39,496 nt of DNA from an uncultured Eubacterium sp. (GCA_947385105.1 CANDJR010000002.1:1-39496), one strand, 5' to 3'. Shown: positions 7,492 through 16,520, counted from the stretch's first letter. The notes: a model not told the origin generated them from the sequence alone. A program made the numbers and translations.

Positions 7492-8499
7492 ATGGGAATT
7501 TCAGCAAAAGAGCTGGCGCAGAAGCTCAACGTGTCGCCGGCAACAATCTCTATGGTATTTAATAATAAACCAGGTATTAGTGAGGCGACGCGGAAGTTTG
7601 TCCTGGATGCGGCGAAGCAGTATAATTACGTACCGACAAAATCAGCGCTGCATGAAAAAAAGATGATCCAATTGGTCATTTATCAAAAGCATGCCCTGGT
7701 TGTCTCTGATACACCCTTTTTTTCTCAAGTAGTAGAAGGTATTACACAGGAATGCAATGATAATAACTGCATTGTTAATGTCAGCTATTTTATTGAGTCA
7801 GCTGATAAAATGCAGCAGCTTGCAAATTTAGCATCTACAACTGCGGATGGCATGATTTTGCTGGCGACAGAGATGAACCGGGAGGATTTTAATATCTTTA
7901 AGGGTTTAAAAGTACCGATTGTAGTATTAGACTGTTATTATGATGAGCTGGAATATGATTGTGTTGTCATTAATAATGCACAAGGCGCTTATGCTGCCAC
8001 AGATTATTTAGCAAAAATGGGCCATAAAAAAATTGGTTATCTGCATTCTGCTGTTTCCATCAGTAATTTTGAAGAACGTGCAGACGGCTATTTTAAAGCG
8101 CTTCGAAAGCATGGCATTACGTCTTCAGAGCAATTTGTACATCGGATTTCACCGACATCGGCAGGATATCAAGATATGCTTCAGATCTTATCGCAAAAGC
8201 CGGAGTTGGCGGACGCCTATTTTGCAGACAATGATATTATTGCAACAGGAGCCATGAAAGCATTTCAGGAGTATGGATATAAAGTGCCGGGAGATATTTC
8301 GATCGTAGGATTTGATGATATGCCGCTGTGTGATATGATGAATCCTCCGCTGTCTACGATGCAGGTGAATAAAAAGCAGCTGGGCATTACAGCAGTTTAT
8401 AGTTTACTGCATTGTATTACAGGAGATACCAAAGAACGGTTAAAACTTTCCCTGCGAACATCGCTTGTCTGCCGGGAGAGCGTACTGCAAAAAGTTTAA
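7492..8499 (+). CDS. LacI-family transcriptional regulator
   Basis: A 335-aa repressor-type protein: an N-terminal LacI helix-turn-helix (MGISAKELAQKLNVSPATIS, then MVFNNKPGISEATR with the hinge), followed by a periplasmic-binding-like sugar sensor domain ending in GDISIVGFDDMPLCDMMNPPLSTM, the standard C-terminal signature. I chose ATG 7492 because AGAAAGG lies 8 nt upstream; a GTG three codons earlier is inside the ribosome site. It is followed by a glycosidase gene in the opposite direction and then a sugar ABC transporter, so it is the probable local regulator. A strong terminator closes the gene. Confidence 0.93.
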   Translation: MGISAKELAQKLNVSPATISMVFNNKPGISEATRKFVLDAAKQYNYVPTKSALHEKKMIQLVIYQKHALVVSDTPFFSQVVEGITQECNDNNCIVNVSYFIESADKMQQLANLASTTADGMILLATEMNREDFNIFKGLKVPIVVLDCYYDELEYDCVVINNAQGAYAATDYLAKMGHKKIGYLHSAVSISNFEERADGYFKALRKHGITSSEQFVHRISPTSAGYQDMLQILSQKPELADAYFADNDIIATGAMKAFQEYGYKVPGDISIVGFDDMPLCDMMNPPLSTMQVNKKQLGITAVYSLLHCITGDTKERLKLSLRTSLVCRESVLQKV

Positions 8500-8550
8500 T
8501 GTGCCAGGCAAACTTGCCAATGTAGCTGGAAGTTTGCCTGGCACATTTTT
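8500..8550 (+). terminator. Strong intrinsic terminator after the LacI-type gene, likely bidirectional
   Basis: A perfect 16-bp stem (8500-8515 with 8530-8545) and a 14-nt loop are followed by TTTTT. A run of A's upstream of the left arm (8489-8494) would serve as the U-tract for the convergent glycosidase gene ending at 8596. Confidence 0.92.
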
Positions 8551-8595
8551 ATGAACCAGCTAAGCGAAAGGGCGGCTGGAAAGGAGCGCTGGTAC

Positions 8596-10161
8596 TTAGG
8601 AAGGATCGGTTTGGTCGGCACTTTTCTTTAAACGGATACCAATATACTGCGTGCCTGGGAGCGGAAGCTCATATTTGCCCTTATGCCTGCCGGCAGGCGT
8701 TACAGTCATATTCCATGTATCCACAATTTCTGCATCATACCATGTCGTATCATCAATATAGATTTGGCGGAACGTCGGGCGCCAGATGCTGAAGTAATAA
8801 AAATAATATTCGCCTGCATAGCTGTCTTCTTCTGGCACAGCAATTTTGTCATCCCATTGGAAATGACAGTCATCGCGCAGGTTGCCTTCTTTTAACCCGT
8901 GTCCAGGCACATCGCTTAAAAAGTCTGCTAAAAACTGAAAACGTTTTGCACTGTCGCCTTTGAGCTGGCCGCCATGGCACCACCAAATGATCTGATCGTC
9001 GCTTAAGTATGTTTCACTGTGGCCGCAATAGCCGCCGCGGATGACAGCCTCCCAGCTGCGGCGTACGAGTTCTTCTGCTGTCAGATTGCCCCAACAGTGC
9101 GGCAGGTTTCCTTCATATCCAACTTCATCCCAAATCACAGGCTTGCCATAAGTCTCACGCATCTGCGAAGTGTTTTCTGTGGTTTTGTAGTGATCACAGC
9201 GCTGGCAGCTGCAGTGGGTAATCCAAGGCTTAGAATAATCATAAAAAGTTTCACAATTATGGATCGAACGCAGGTGGCTGTATGGATCATGGGCAACCAG
9301 GTATTCAGCCATTTGTTCCCAATGTTCTATCGAAAGATGCCGCAGCAAATCATATTCATTTGCAAGTGACCACCATACATTGCGAAATGCGCTATACCGG
9401 GCAATGATATAGGAAAGATAACGCAGATTTTCTTCCATTGTCATTTGCGAAAAGCCCCAGCGGTCATAAGCGTGAAAAAGAATTAAATCTGCCTCAATCC
9501 CTAAATCCATTAAGCGCGCAATTGTTTGATCATGGATTTGGAAAAATTCCGGACAAAAACGGGTAAAATCCCAATCATTCCCTTTGGCGCGGTCACAGTA
9601 CTGGCTGAAATTTTCACGTGTCAGTACACTGGCATCCATCGGCGTGCCTTCATATGGGAATGCAATTGGATCGTGCAGGCAAAAGTCATAATGCTTTGGC
9701 ATGATGCAAAAACGCATTTTGTTGAAGTAGCCTTTTTCCAATTCTGCAAAGGTGTGTTCAACAATTGATTTTTTTTGCAAATCAAACGTGTAGCAGGTTG
9801 TCCCTACAGAATAGTGCGGCGTATTGTCAGCATAAGCGAGCTGATACTGTTTGTATACGCGTACAGGGCCATGGTTATTTCCAGTAGGCGCACAGGCAGT
9901 AAAAGTACCTGTATGCGTGCTGTCAGAAAAAGAACCAAAAACCTGGTATTCATAGACCCCTTCATAAGATGGCATAAAACGGATCTTATAGGCTGCATTT
10001 CCGTCATAAAATCCATTTACAGTCACAGTTTCTTTTTCGTGTGTAAACGTCCCTTGGATTTCATAATCCAGAAATGGATTGCCGTCGCTCTTACCATTCA
10101 GGGTAAGTTCAAAAATTCCCCATTTTTCAATGGATTGGTGGATTGCTGTATCGTTTGCCAT
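8596..10161 (-). CDS. Cytoplasmic glycoside hydrolase, DUF5060/DUF4038 type (paralogue 1)
   Basis: A 521-aa protein without a signal peptide. The N-terminal beta-sandwich (about 10-95: KWGIFELTLNGKSDGNPFLD, FYDGNAAYKIRFMPSYEG) resembles DUF5060. It is followed by a TIM-barrel related to DUF4038/apiosidase-like enzymes (about 105-440). Candidate catalytic residues fit clan GH-A: acid/base Glu269 in WWSLANEYD and a nucleophile Glu in VIWDEVGYEG (Glu346 or Glu350). It is a close relative of the gene at 14916-16454, more than half identical by eye over the first 270 residues. Lacking export signals, it probably acts on oligosaccharides brought in by the adjacent ABC importer. AGGAGGTT precedes the ATG. 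The substrate is unknown. Confidence 0.85.
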   Translation of the reverse strand: MANDTAIHQSIEKWGIFELTLNGKSDGNPFLDYEIQGTFTHEKETVTVNGFYDGNAAYKIRFMPSYEGVYEYQVFGSFSDSTHTGTFTACAPTGNNHGPVRVYKQYQLAYADNTPHYSVGTTCYTFDLQKKSIVEHTFAELEKGYFNKMRFCIMPKHYDFCLHDPIAFPYEGTPMDASVLTRENFSQYCDRAKGNDWDFTRFCPEFFQIHDQTIARLMDLGIEADLILFHAYDRWGFSQMTMEENLRYLSYIIARYSAFRNVWWSLANEYDLLRHLSIEHWEQMAEYLVAHDPYSHLRSIHNCETFYDYSKPWITHCSCQRCDHYKTTENTSQMRETYGKPVIWDEVGYEGNLPHCWGNLTAEELVRRSWEAVIRGGYCGHSETYLSDDQIIWWCHGGQLKGDSAKRFQFLADFLSDVPGHGLKEGNLRDDCHFQWDDKIAVPEEDSYAGEYYFYYFSIWRPTFRQIYIDDTTWYDAEIVDTWNMTVTPAGRHKGKYELPLPGTQYIGIRLKKSADQTDPS

Positions 10162-10191
10162 AAATAACCTCCTAAAGTTTTACAAGAATAA

Positions 10192-10277
10192 TTTAGTAAA
10201 CTTTGTATATGTAATTTAAATTTTATCGAAGCTTAGGCGTCTCTGTCAAGCAAAAACTATCTGTCAATTTTACTAAA
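10192..10277. promoter_or_regulatory. Minus-strand promoter flanked by TACTAAA motifs
   Basis: For the glycosidase gene, TTGACA (10244-10249) and TAAAAT (10220-10225) are separated by 18 nt on the minus strand. TTTAGTAAA (10192-10200) and TTTACTAAA (10269-10277) lie on either side. A third TACTAAA at 10425-10431 adjoins the oppositely directed promoter, so these are candidate operator half-sites for the LacI-type regulator. The operator role is inferred only from recurrence and position. Confidence 0.5.
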
Positions 10278-10435
10278 AAGAAGGATCGCAATTGAAGCAG
10301 AGGAGACATAAAAATTACTCGAAAAGTACTGAATTTATAGGAAATATAGCGTATTTCACACAAATTTCCATAGCGGGTGTGCGAAAGGAAATGTTGTTAT
10401 ATTTAGCCAAATTTTATTTAATTATACTAAATTTA

Positions 10436-10464
10436 TTGACAAGAATTTAATAAACGGGTAAAAT
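10436..10464 (+). promoter_or_regulatory. Promoter of the sugar-transport operon
   Basis: A perfect TTGACA (10436-10441) and TAAAAT (10459-10464) are separated by 17 nt. ATTTAG (10401-10406) and CTAAAT (10427-10432) form an inverted repeat just upstream, possibly an activator or repressor site. The rest of the interval 10162-10658 holds no other recognisable element. The leader to the first gene is about 190 nt. Confidence 0.75.
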
Positions 10465-10658
10465 GATAGTCAAATAGCACTGGCAAATACTAGGAAGAAT
10501 ACTTTCCAAAAAGGGATAAGCAATTTGCAATACATATCGGTCACGAAATAGTGCGCGGCGGCTGTAGTAGACTTCGGTTTTCTAGTGGTTATACCGTTTT
10601 AAGGATCTTTTACATCAGCCGGACCCGGTTGCAGGAATACGGGCATTTTACAAAGCGC

Positions 10659-11489
10659 ATGATTTGGGATAACTGTCTGTGGGAACAACAGTTAAGAAAC
10701 GTTCCCACAGCAGACAGTATAGACAAAGACAAGTTGCTTTTGGGACTTATGAAAAGAAAAAATGAAATTAGGAAACGTGGAACCTGGAAAACCAGGGACG
10801 GATGGCAGCAGGAGGATCAGGATCGGGGGATTGCCCGCAAGCAATGGCATACATGGTCCATACGCGAAAAATTGCAGTATCTTGTTTCCTATTATGGGAT
10901 TGCAATGGCTGTATGTATCATAGCCGTCTGCTGTGCCATCTTTTTTATCACAGATATCAAAAAGGAAAAAGTGCAGGATGCTTTCTTTGTTATGGCAGTT
11001 GATGCAAAACTGCAGGAGGACGAGGCAGCATCTATGCAGGAGGAATTAGCCGGGCTTTTGGGACTGGATCAAAAAACGCAGCGTTGTGTGATAGAGGCAG
11101 GATATTCTGGCATGGCAAATATGCAGAGCGAAGCTACGGTGTCTGCTTATCTGCGCAGCGGACGTGCTGATCTTTTGATTGCTCCGGAAACTGACTTTAA
11201 CCGTTATGCATCGGCTGGCTATTTGGCAGCGCTTACTGATACAAAACTTACAGATTTGTATGAGATGCAGGACCTGTTTTATGCACAGCAGATAGACTAC
11301 AGCAAAGGCGGCGCGATTACAGAAATACCTTTCCATCCGCATGAAGCAACCGCGTCATCTGCGTGCTATGGGATTTATATAAGAAATGGACAGTTTCGCG
11401 GATATGTCATAGGCGTTATGGCGAACTGCCCGCACAAGAACTATATCCAAGACAGTTTGGCGTATTTCCTCGGCTTGCCTAAGGAATGA
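10659..11489 (+). CDS. Membrane-anchored protein with a possible substrate-binding-like extracytoplasmic domain
   Basis: About 277 aa. The N-terminal 75 residues are cytoplasmic and charged (with VPTADSIDKDKLL). One transmembrane helix follows (about 76-98, YYGIAMAVCIIAVCCAIFFI), then an extracytoplasmic domain of about 175 residues. Within it, YLRSGRADLLIAPETDFNRY and ASAGYLAALTD recall the core of solute-binding proteins; that likeness is my inference. I do not recognise a named family. The start is uncertain: the frame is open back to GTG 10551, but ATG 10659 gives the most natural N-terminus; neither has a good ribosome site. It is the first gene after the operon promoter, immediately before the transporter, so a role in sugar sensing or uptake is plausible. 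Confidence 0.6.
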   Translation: MIWDNCLWEQQLRNVPTADSIDKDKLLLGLMKRKNEIRKRGTWKTRDGWQQEDQDRGIARKQWHTWSIREKLQYLVSYYGIAMAVCIIAVCCAIFFITDIKKEKVQDAFFVMAVDAKLQEDEAASMQEELAGLLGLDQKTQRCVIEAGYSGMANMQSEATVSAYLRSGRADLLIAPETDFNRYASAGYLAALTDTKLTDLYEMQDLFYAQQIDYSKGGAITEIPFHPHEATASSACYGIYIRNGQFRGYVIGVMANCPHKNYIQDSLAYFLGLPKE

Positions 11490-11601
11490 TACAGCAGGCT
11501 GCGGCAGTACAGGAAATACCGGATAGTTTCTAAATTCAAATATCAGGCAATAGTGCCTTGATAGGGTATAACCAAGTGTTAATATGAAAGGAGAAGAACA
11601 C

Positions 11602-13041
11602 ATGAAAAGAAAACTGGTAAAAAAACTCATTTCAACTGCTTTAGTAGGGGCTATGGCAGTAAGCATGCTGACAGGATGCGGATCAGGATCTGACGATGCT
11701 GACGACAAAACGCAGACAAATAAGGAAAGTACAACCGGAGATGACAAGACGTCAGATGACAGCAGTGCTGATAATACGGGCACAGATGATAACAGCGGCG
11801 ACAGTACTTCCGATGACAGCTCATCTGATATGGCTGGTGTAGAAGCAATTGCAGATGTCGGCTATGACGGAGAGCCGGTAGAATTATCCTTCTGGTACCT
11901 GCAGACCAGACAGGAAGGTACGGAAGAACTGACAAAAATCTTTAATGAAGCAAACCCAAATATTAATGTTACAGTATCTTACTATGATACAGACGGTATC
12001 AAAGACTCCTGCAAGACAGCAGCACAGTCTGGCTCAATGCCAAGCATGTGGTTTAACTGGGGCGGCGCTTTAGGCCAGTATTATGTAGACAATGGCGTAA
12101 CTTATGATTTGACGGAATATGCAAAAGAGAATGATTGGGAAAATACATACACACCGGGCGCTATGAACCTTGTAACATTAGGCGGACAGATATCCGGTAT
12201 CCCAACTTCCTATAATGTACTTGGTATGTACTACCGTACAGATATCTTTGAACAATGCGGCGTTGAAGTTCCAACAACCATCGAGGAATTTGACACAGCC
12301 TGCGCAACGTTAAAAGAAGCAGGTTATACACCAATTTCTACTGCAGGCTTAAACGGCTGGCATGTAATGCGTCTGATTGAACAATTTATTGAAAATGAAG
12401 CTGGCGCAGAGGAACACGATAAGCTGCAGACTTTAGAAGCAAGCTGGGATTGCGACGCTGTTGTAAAAGGCTTGGAAAGATACCAGACATACTGTGAAGA
12501 AGGATACTTCCCAGATGGCTTTATTACAGCAAATCCGGACGATACCTATATGTCATTTGCAATGGGTACTGCTGCAATGGATATCCAGGGTCAGTGGTAT
12601 GATTCAACACTTCAAAACAATGATGTGACATTGGAAAACGTAAGCTGGTTCCCATTCCCGAACGGAACAGGCAGAATGTCAGCATTTGCTGAAATGAATC
12701 AGTTTAATAAAGATTTATCTGATGATGAGCTCAAAGCAGCTGTTGCATATACAAACTTCTTATTCAGCAATGAAGCTGCAAAGGTTTATCCAACCTATTA
12801 TAACCTGCCGCTGCCAAGAACAGATGCAGATCCAGTAGATCCAAAGGTAAATCCAAACGTACAGAACATGATCGATAATTCTTCTGAAAACGGAACATTT
12901 ACGATTACAGACCAGGCATTTCCAACAGAAGTAGCTGACGTATTGTTTAACTACCAGGATGCGATTGCAAATGGTGAGTCAAAGCCAGCAGACGCTGCAA
13001 AAGCAATTCAAGAAGCGATTGAGTCTTATCAGGCAAAATAA
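11602..13041 (+). CDS. Sugar ABC transporter, substrate-binding lipoprotein
   Basis: A 479-aa lipoprotein. The signal peptide has lipobox MLTGC (Cys 26), followed by an Asp/Ser/Thr-rich linker of some 50 residues typical of lipoproteins spanning a thick wall. The mature part is a family 1 extracellular solute-binding protein: ELSFWYLQTRQEGTEELTKI, FNEANPNINVTVSYYDTDGI, later FAMGTAAMDIQGQW. It should capture an oligosaccharide for the two permeases encoded next. ATG 11602 is preceded by AAAGGAG; the ATG at 11584 lies upstream of that site. No ATPase gene is present, as is usual for Firmicutes CUT1 systems that share an MsmX-type ATPase. Confidence 0.95.
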   Translation: MKRKLVKKLISTALVGAMAVSMLTGCGSGSDDADDKTQTNKESTTGDDKTSDDSSADNTGTDDNSGDSTSDDSSSDMAGVEAIADVGYDGEPVELSFWYLQTRQEGTEELTKIFNEANPNINVTVSYYDTDGIKDSCKTAAQSGSMPSMWFNWGGALGQYYVDNGVTYDLTEYAKENDWENTYTPGAMNLVTLGGQISGIPTSYNVLGMYYRTDIFEQCGVEVPTTIEEFDTACATLKEAGYTPISTAGLNGWHVMRLIEQFIENEAGAEEHDKLQTLEASWDCDAVVKGLERYQTYCEEGYFPDGFITANPDDTYMSFAMGTAAMDIQGQWYDSTLQNNDVTLENVSWFPFPNGTGRMSAFAEMNQFNKDLSDDELKAAVAYTNFLFSNEAAKVYPTYYNLPLPRTDADPVDPKVNPNVQNMIDNSSENGTFTITDQAFPTEVADVLFNYQDAIANGESKPADAAKAIQEAIESYQAK

Positions 13042-13076
13042 GTAAAGAAGCTATCAGATGAGAGGTGGAACAAATT

Positions 13077-13943
13077 ATGAAAGATAACAGATCAAAAGCA
13101 ACGCCTTACCTCTTTATGCTTCCAGCGCTGATTATTTACTTATCGGTTATTATTTTCCCAGTATTCTACTCACTGTCAATTAGTTTTAAGAGTGGTACGG
13201 GTATTGGAAATATGAAGTTTGTGGGGTTACAAAACTATAGCCAGCTGATAAAAGATAAAGTGTTTTGGATGTCTTTCCAGCATACGATTGTCTGGATTGT
13301 GCTGACTGTAGTGCTGACAACAACAGTGTCGTTAGCCTTAGCTGTATTACTGAACCAGAAATTTGCCGGCAGAACATTCTTCCGTGCATTCTTCTACTTC
13401 CCAAGTGTTATCTCTGCAATTGCGGTAGCTATCATTTGGAGATGGATTTATAATCCGCAGATTGGCTTTATCAATCAATTTGCAAAGGCGCTTGGTTTGG
13501 ATTTTACCCAGACATGGATTTCCACACCAAAAACAGCTCTGATTGCATTGTTTGTAGCTGCCCTCTGGCAGGCAATCGGGCAGCCGATGATCCTGTTTTT
13601 GGCGGGCCTTGGCGGTATTTCTTCGGATGTATTAGAAGCTGCGTCAATTGACGGTGCAAATGCAGTTCAGAAGTTTTTCCGCATTACAGTCCCGTTAATG
13701 AAGGATACCTTTATTATGGTAATTTCTACTTTGCTGATTGCAGCGATGAAAGTTTATGATATTGTAAAGGGTCTTACAGACGGCGGGCCAAACAATGCAA
13801 CCCAGGTATTGGCATCTTATATGTACAACCAGGTGTTCCAGTATAACAACGTAGGATATGGAACTGCTATCGCTATCGTCATGGTTTTGATGATGCTGGT
13901 CGTTATCATCCCATACATGTCCTTCACTGCAAAGAAAGAATAG
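13077..13943 (+). CDS. Sugar ABC transporter permease, MalF/UgpA type
   Basis: A 288-aa CUT1 permease with six transmembrane segments. It opens with ATPYLFMLPALIIYLSVIIF and has the EAA loop that docks the ATPase, DVLEAASIDGANAVQKFFRI, followed by TVPLMKD. AGAGGTGG at 13061-13068 sets the start at ATG 13077; a GTG at 13065 is part of that site. It lies 35 nt after the binding protein gene and 13 nt before the second permease, so the three are one operon. Confidence 0.95.
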   Translation: MKDNRSKATPYLFMLPALIIYLSVIIFPVFYSLSISFKSGTGIGNMKFVGLQNYSQLIKDKVFWMSFQHTIVWIVLTVVLTTTVSLALAVLLNQKFAGRTFFRAFFYFPSVISAIAVAIIWRWIYNPQIGFINQFAKALGLDFTQTWISTPKTALIALFVAALWQAIGQPMILFLAGLGGISSDVLEAASIDGANAVQKFFRITVPLMKDTFIMVISTLLIAAMKVYDIVKGLTDGGPNNATQVLASYMYNQVFQYNNVGYGTAIAIVMVLMMLVVIIPYMSFTAKKE

Positions 13944-13956
13944 GGAGGGGATTCGG

Positions 13957-14793
13957 ATGGAAGGTAAAGCAAATAAAATAGTGAAATCTACAGCACGCTA
14001 TATCATATTGATTTTGCTGGCAGCTCTTTGGATTGTACCGATTGTTACACTGGTGCTTACAGCGATAAAGGCAAAATCAGACTTTATCAGTGGACTTGGA
14101 TTGTTCCAAATACCGGAAAAGATTGCTTGGGATAACTTTATAAATTCCATGACGCAAGGCAGGCTGTTTAGTTATATGAAAAATGATCTGATTATCTGTC
14201 TGATGAAAGTACCACTTGGCATCTTCCTTTCATCAATGGCAGCATATGCGCTGACAAGGCTGAAGCTGAAACATGCGACAGGCTGGTTTGTATTCCTGCT
14301 GCTTGGCATGATGCTGCCAATGCAGATTGCGTTAGTTCCAATCAGCATTATTTATAATAAGCTGAACTTGATAAATACATACTTTGGTTTGTTTTATGTA
14401 TACATTGGCTTTGGCGTGTCTTTTATGATTCTGATTATGCATGGATTTATGAAGGGGATCGATTTTGCAATTGATGAAGCGGCTTATATTGACGGCGCAA
14501 ATAAATGGCAGAGTTTTATTCGTATTATTCTGCCGATTTGCAAGCCGGCGATTGCAACTTTGTTTATTACTGACTTTTTATCAACATGGAATGAGTATCT
14601 GCTGGCATCTGTTATTATTAATGATAACAAGCTTAAGACAGTACCGACCGGGTTAATGACTTTTGTAGGTGAGCATGGAACGGATTACGGCTATTTGTGC
14701 GCCGGCGTGCTGATATCTGTCATTCCGGTTATGGCAGTATACTTAATCTTCCAGCGATATTTCGTAGAAGGTATGGCTGGTGCTGTAAAATAA
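13957..14793 (+). CDS. Sugar ABC transporter permease, MalG type
   Basis: A 278-aa second CUT1 permease with six transmembrane helices and the EAA motif IDEAAYIDGANKWQSFIRII followed by LPICKPA. An AGGGAGGGG ribosome site precedes the ATG. It should form a heterodimer with the upstream permease. A long hairpin (14834-14882) follows before the second glycosidase gene, suggesting mRNA processing or partial termination that would let the transporter be expressed above the downstream genes. Confidence 0.95.
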   Translation: MEGKANKIVKSTARYIILILLAALWIVPIVTLVLTAIKAKSDFISGLGLFQIPEKIAWDNFINSMTQGRLFSYMKNDLIICLMKVPLGIFLSSMAAYALTRLKLKHATGWFVFLLLGMMLPMQIALVPISIIYNKLNLINTYFGLFYVYIGFGVSFMILIMHGFMKGIDFAIDEAAYIDGANKWQSFIRIILPICKPAIATLFITDFLSTWNEYLLASVIINDNKLKTVPTGLMTFVGEHGTDYGYLCAGVLISVIPVMAVYLIFQRYFVEGMAGAVK

Positions 14794-14833
14794 TACTGTT
14801 TCTTTTGCAAGAAACTGCAAAGCAACAGGAGTG

Positions 14834-14882
14834 ACGGCGCTGCAGGAATGTATGCTGGTAGGGCAGCTTCATGCAGCGCCGT
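14834..14882 (+). other. Long hairpin between permease and glycosidase genes
   Basis: A perfect 11-bp GC-rich stem, ACGGCGCTGCA (14834-14844) with TGCAGCGCCGT (14872-14882), encloses a 27-nt loop that itself contains GCTG/CAGC. There is no U-tract, so it is probably not a classical terminator. It may stabilise the 3' end of the transporter mRNA or attenuate transcription into the hydrolase gene. Confidence 0.6.
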
Positions 14883-14915
14883 TGTCATAATCTGGCTGAT
14901 TGGAAAGGGAAAAAT

Positions 14916-16454
14916 ATGAGTAAGTTGATAAAGGATACACAAAAGGTAGAAAGATGGGGGATTTTTGAAATCGCTTTGGAAGGAAAAAGTGCAGGAAATC
15001 CTTTTACAGACTATGAAATACAAGCTACATTTACAGGCGTAAATGAGTGTAAAACAGTCTATGGGTTTTATGATGGAGATGGAATTTATAAGGTGCGGTT
15101 TATGCCTTCTTTTGAAGGTACCTATTCGTATCGCGTAGAAGGTACTTATGCAGACGATGCAGTATATGAGGGCACATTTGAAGTAACCGCAGCTGCTGCA
15201 GGCAATCATGGCCCAGTAAGAGTCTCCAATACATACCATTTTGCATATGAGGATGGAACACCGTATTATTCCATCGGAACCACATGCTATGTGTGGGAGC
15301 TGCAGTCTGAACAGTTACAGGAACAGACATTACAAACGCTTAAGGACAGCGCATTTAATAAAATCCGTTTTTGTATTTTCCCGAAACATTATGATTACAA
15401 TTTCAATGAGCCGTGCAGCTATCCTTATGAAGGCACGCCGGTAGACAGTTCTGTTTTGACAAGGGACAACTTTATGGAATACTGCGGATGTCCAAAGGGA
15501 AACGATTGGGATTACAAGCGCTTTAACCCAAAGCATTTTGCGCATATCGAACAGCGAATCAAAGATTTGATGGAGCTTGGGATTGAAGCAGATTTGATTG
15601 TAATGCACCCGTATGACCGCTGGGGCTTTTCTATGATGTCAAAGGAAGAAGATGATTTATACTGGAATTATGTCATTGCCAGATTTTCTGCTTACCGTAA
15701 CGTATGGTGGTCCTTGGCAAATGAATATGATTTAATGCCGCAAAAATCAATGGAAGACTGGGAGCGCTATGCGTCTATTTTATGCCAAAAGGATGTTTAC
15801 TGCCACTTGCGTTCCATCCATAACTGCAGGCGGATTTATGATTTTACAAGGCCATGGGTGACACATTGTTCGATTCAGCGGATTGATTCCTATCTGTCCG
15901 GCGAATCTGTGACAGAATGGAGAGAGCGTTACCAAAAACCAGTTGTTTTAGATGAAATTGTATACGAAGGGAACATCCAGCATAATTGGGGCAATATTTC
16001 AGGAGAGGAAATGAACCGCAGGTTCTGGGAAGGCGCTGTGCGCGGCGGCTATCCAGGCCATGGGGAGACTTATTACTCACAGGATCAGATTTTATGGTGG
16101 TCACATGGCGGGACACTCAAAGGCACGAGCCCGAAGCGGTTTGAATTTTTATTGCAGATTTTAAAAGAAACGCCGGGACCTGGCTTAAAGCAGCTGGTAC
16201 ATCCTATGAAAGAGGATTTAGAAGCAACTGTCGATGGACTGATTCCAGTGCCGTATTATTTGTATTATTATGGTTTCCGCTGCCCGTCATTTAAGGAGTT
16301 TGACTTTGGCGATGAAAAAGAATACGAAGTAGAAGTTTTAGATACATGGGATATGACCATTAAAAAGTGCGGCGTTTTCAAAGGGAAATTCAGGGTAGAA
16401 TTACCAGCAAAGCCATATATGGCAATACGTATTTATGAAAAAGGGCTGCTGTAA
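14916..16454 (+). CDS. Cytoplasmic glycoside hydrolase, DUF5060/DUF4038 type (paralogue 2)
   Basis: A 512-aa paralogue of the minus-strand gene at 8596-10161 with the same order: beta-sandwich (about 10-95, RWGIFEIALEGKSAGNPFTD), then barrel. Likely acid/base Glu270 lies in WWSLANEYD and the nucleophile candidate in VVLDEIVYEGN. It has no signal peptide. GGAAAGGGAAAA sets the start at ATG 14916; an upstream ATG at 14871 lies in the hairpin. Both paralogues keep the catalytic motifs, so both are likely active, perhaps on different linkages of one oligosaccharide. It is part of the transporter operon. Confidence 0.87.
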   Translation: MSKLIKDTQKVERWGIFEIALEGKSAGNPFTDYEIQATFTGVNECKTVYGFYDGDGIYKVRFMPSFEGTYSYRVEGTYADDAVYEGTFEVTAAAAGNHGPVRVSNTYHFAYEDGTPYYSIGTTCYVWELQSEQLQEQTLQTLKDSAFNKIRFCIFPKHYDYNFNEPCSYPYEGTPVDSSVLTRDNFMEYCGCPKGNDWDYKRFNPKHFAHIEQRIKDLMELGIEADLIVMHPYDRWGFSMMSKEEDDLYWNYVIARFSAYRNVWWSLANEYDLMPQKSMEDWERYASILCQKDVYCHLRSIHNCRRIYDFTRPWVTHCSIQRIDSYLSGESVTEWRERYQKPVVLDEIVYEGNIQHNWGNISGEEMNRRFWEGAVRGGYPGHGETYYSQDQILWWSHGGTLKGTSPKRFEFLLQILKETPGPGLKQLVHPMKEDLEATVDGLIPVPYYLYYYGFRCPSFKEFDFGDEKEYEVEVLDTWDMTIKKCGVFKGKFRVELPAKPYMAIRIYEKGLL

Positions 16455-16520
16455 CAAAGGAGCATATCAAAGGACATCTGATAGACGAAAGAAAGAATTT
16501 GGAAGGGGAGGCAGTGATAT

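Noticed and set aside
11355-11783. Minus-strand open frame of 142 codons opposite the lipoprotein gene start
   Set aside because: Its Ser/Val-rich composition comes from reading the Asp/Thr linker of the plus-strand gene backwards; no ribosome site.
14796-14833. Possible fourth copy of the structured repeat (TACTGTTTC...TTTGCA...TGCAAA)
   Set aside because: The similarity is limited to a few bases; the stem is short, the conserved CGTAAGAA segment is absent and no terminal inverted repeat is present.
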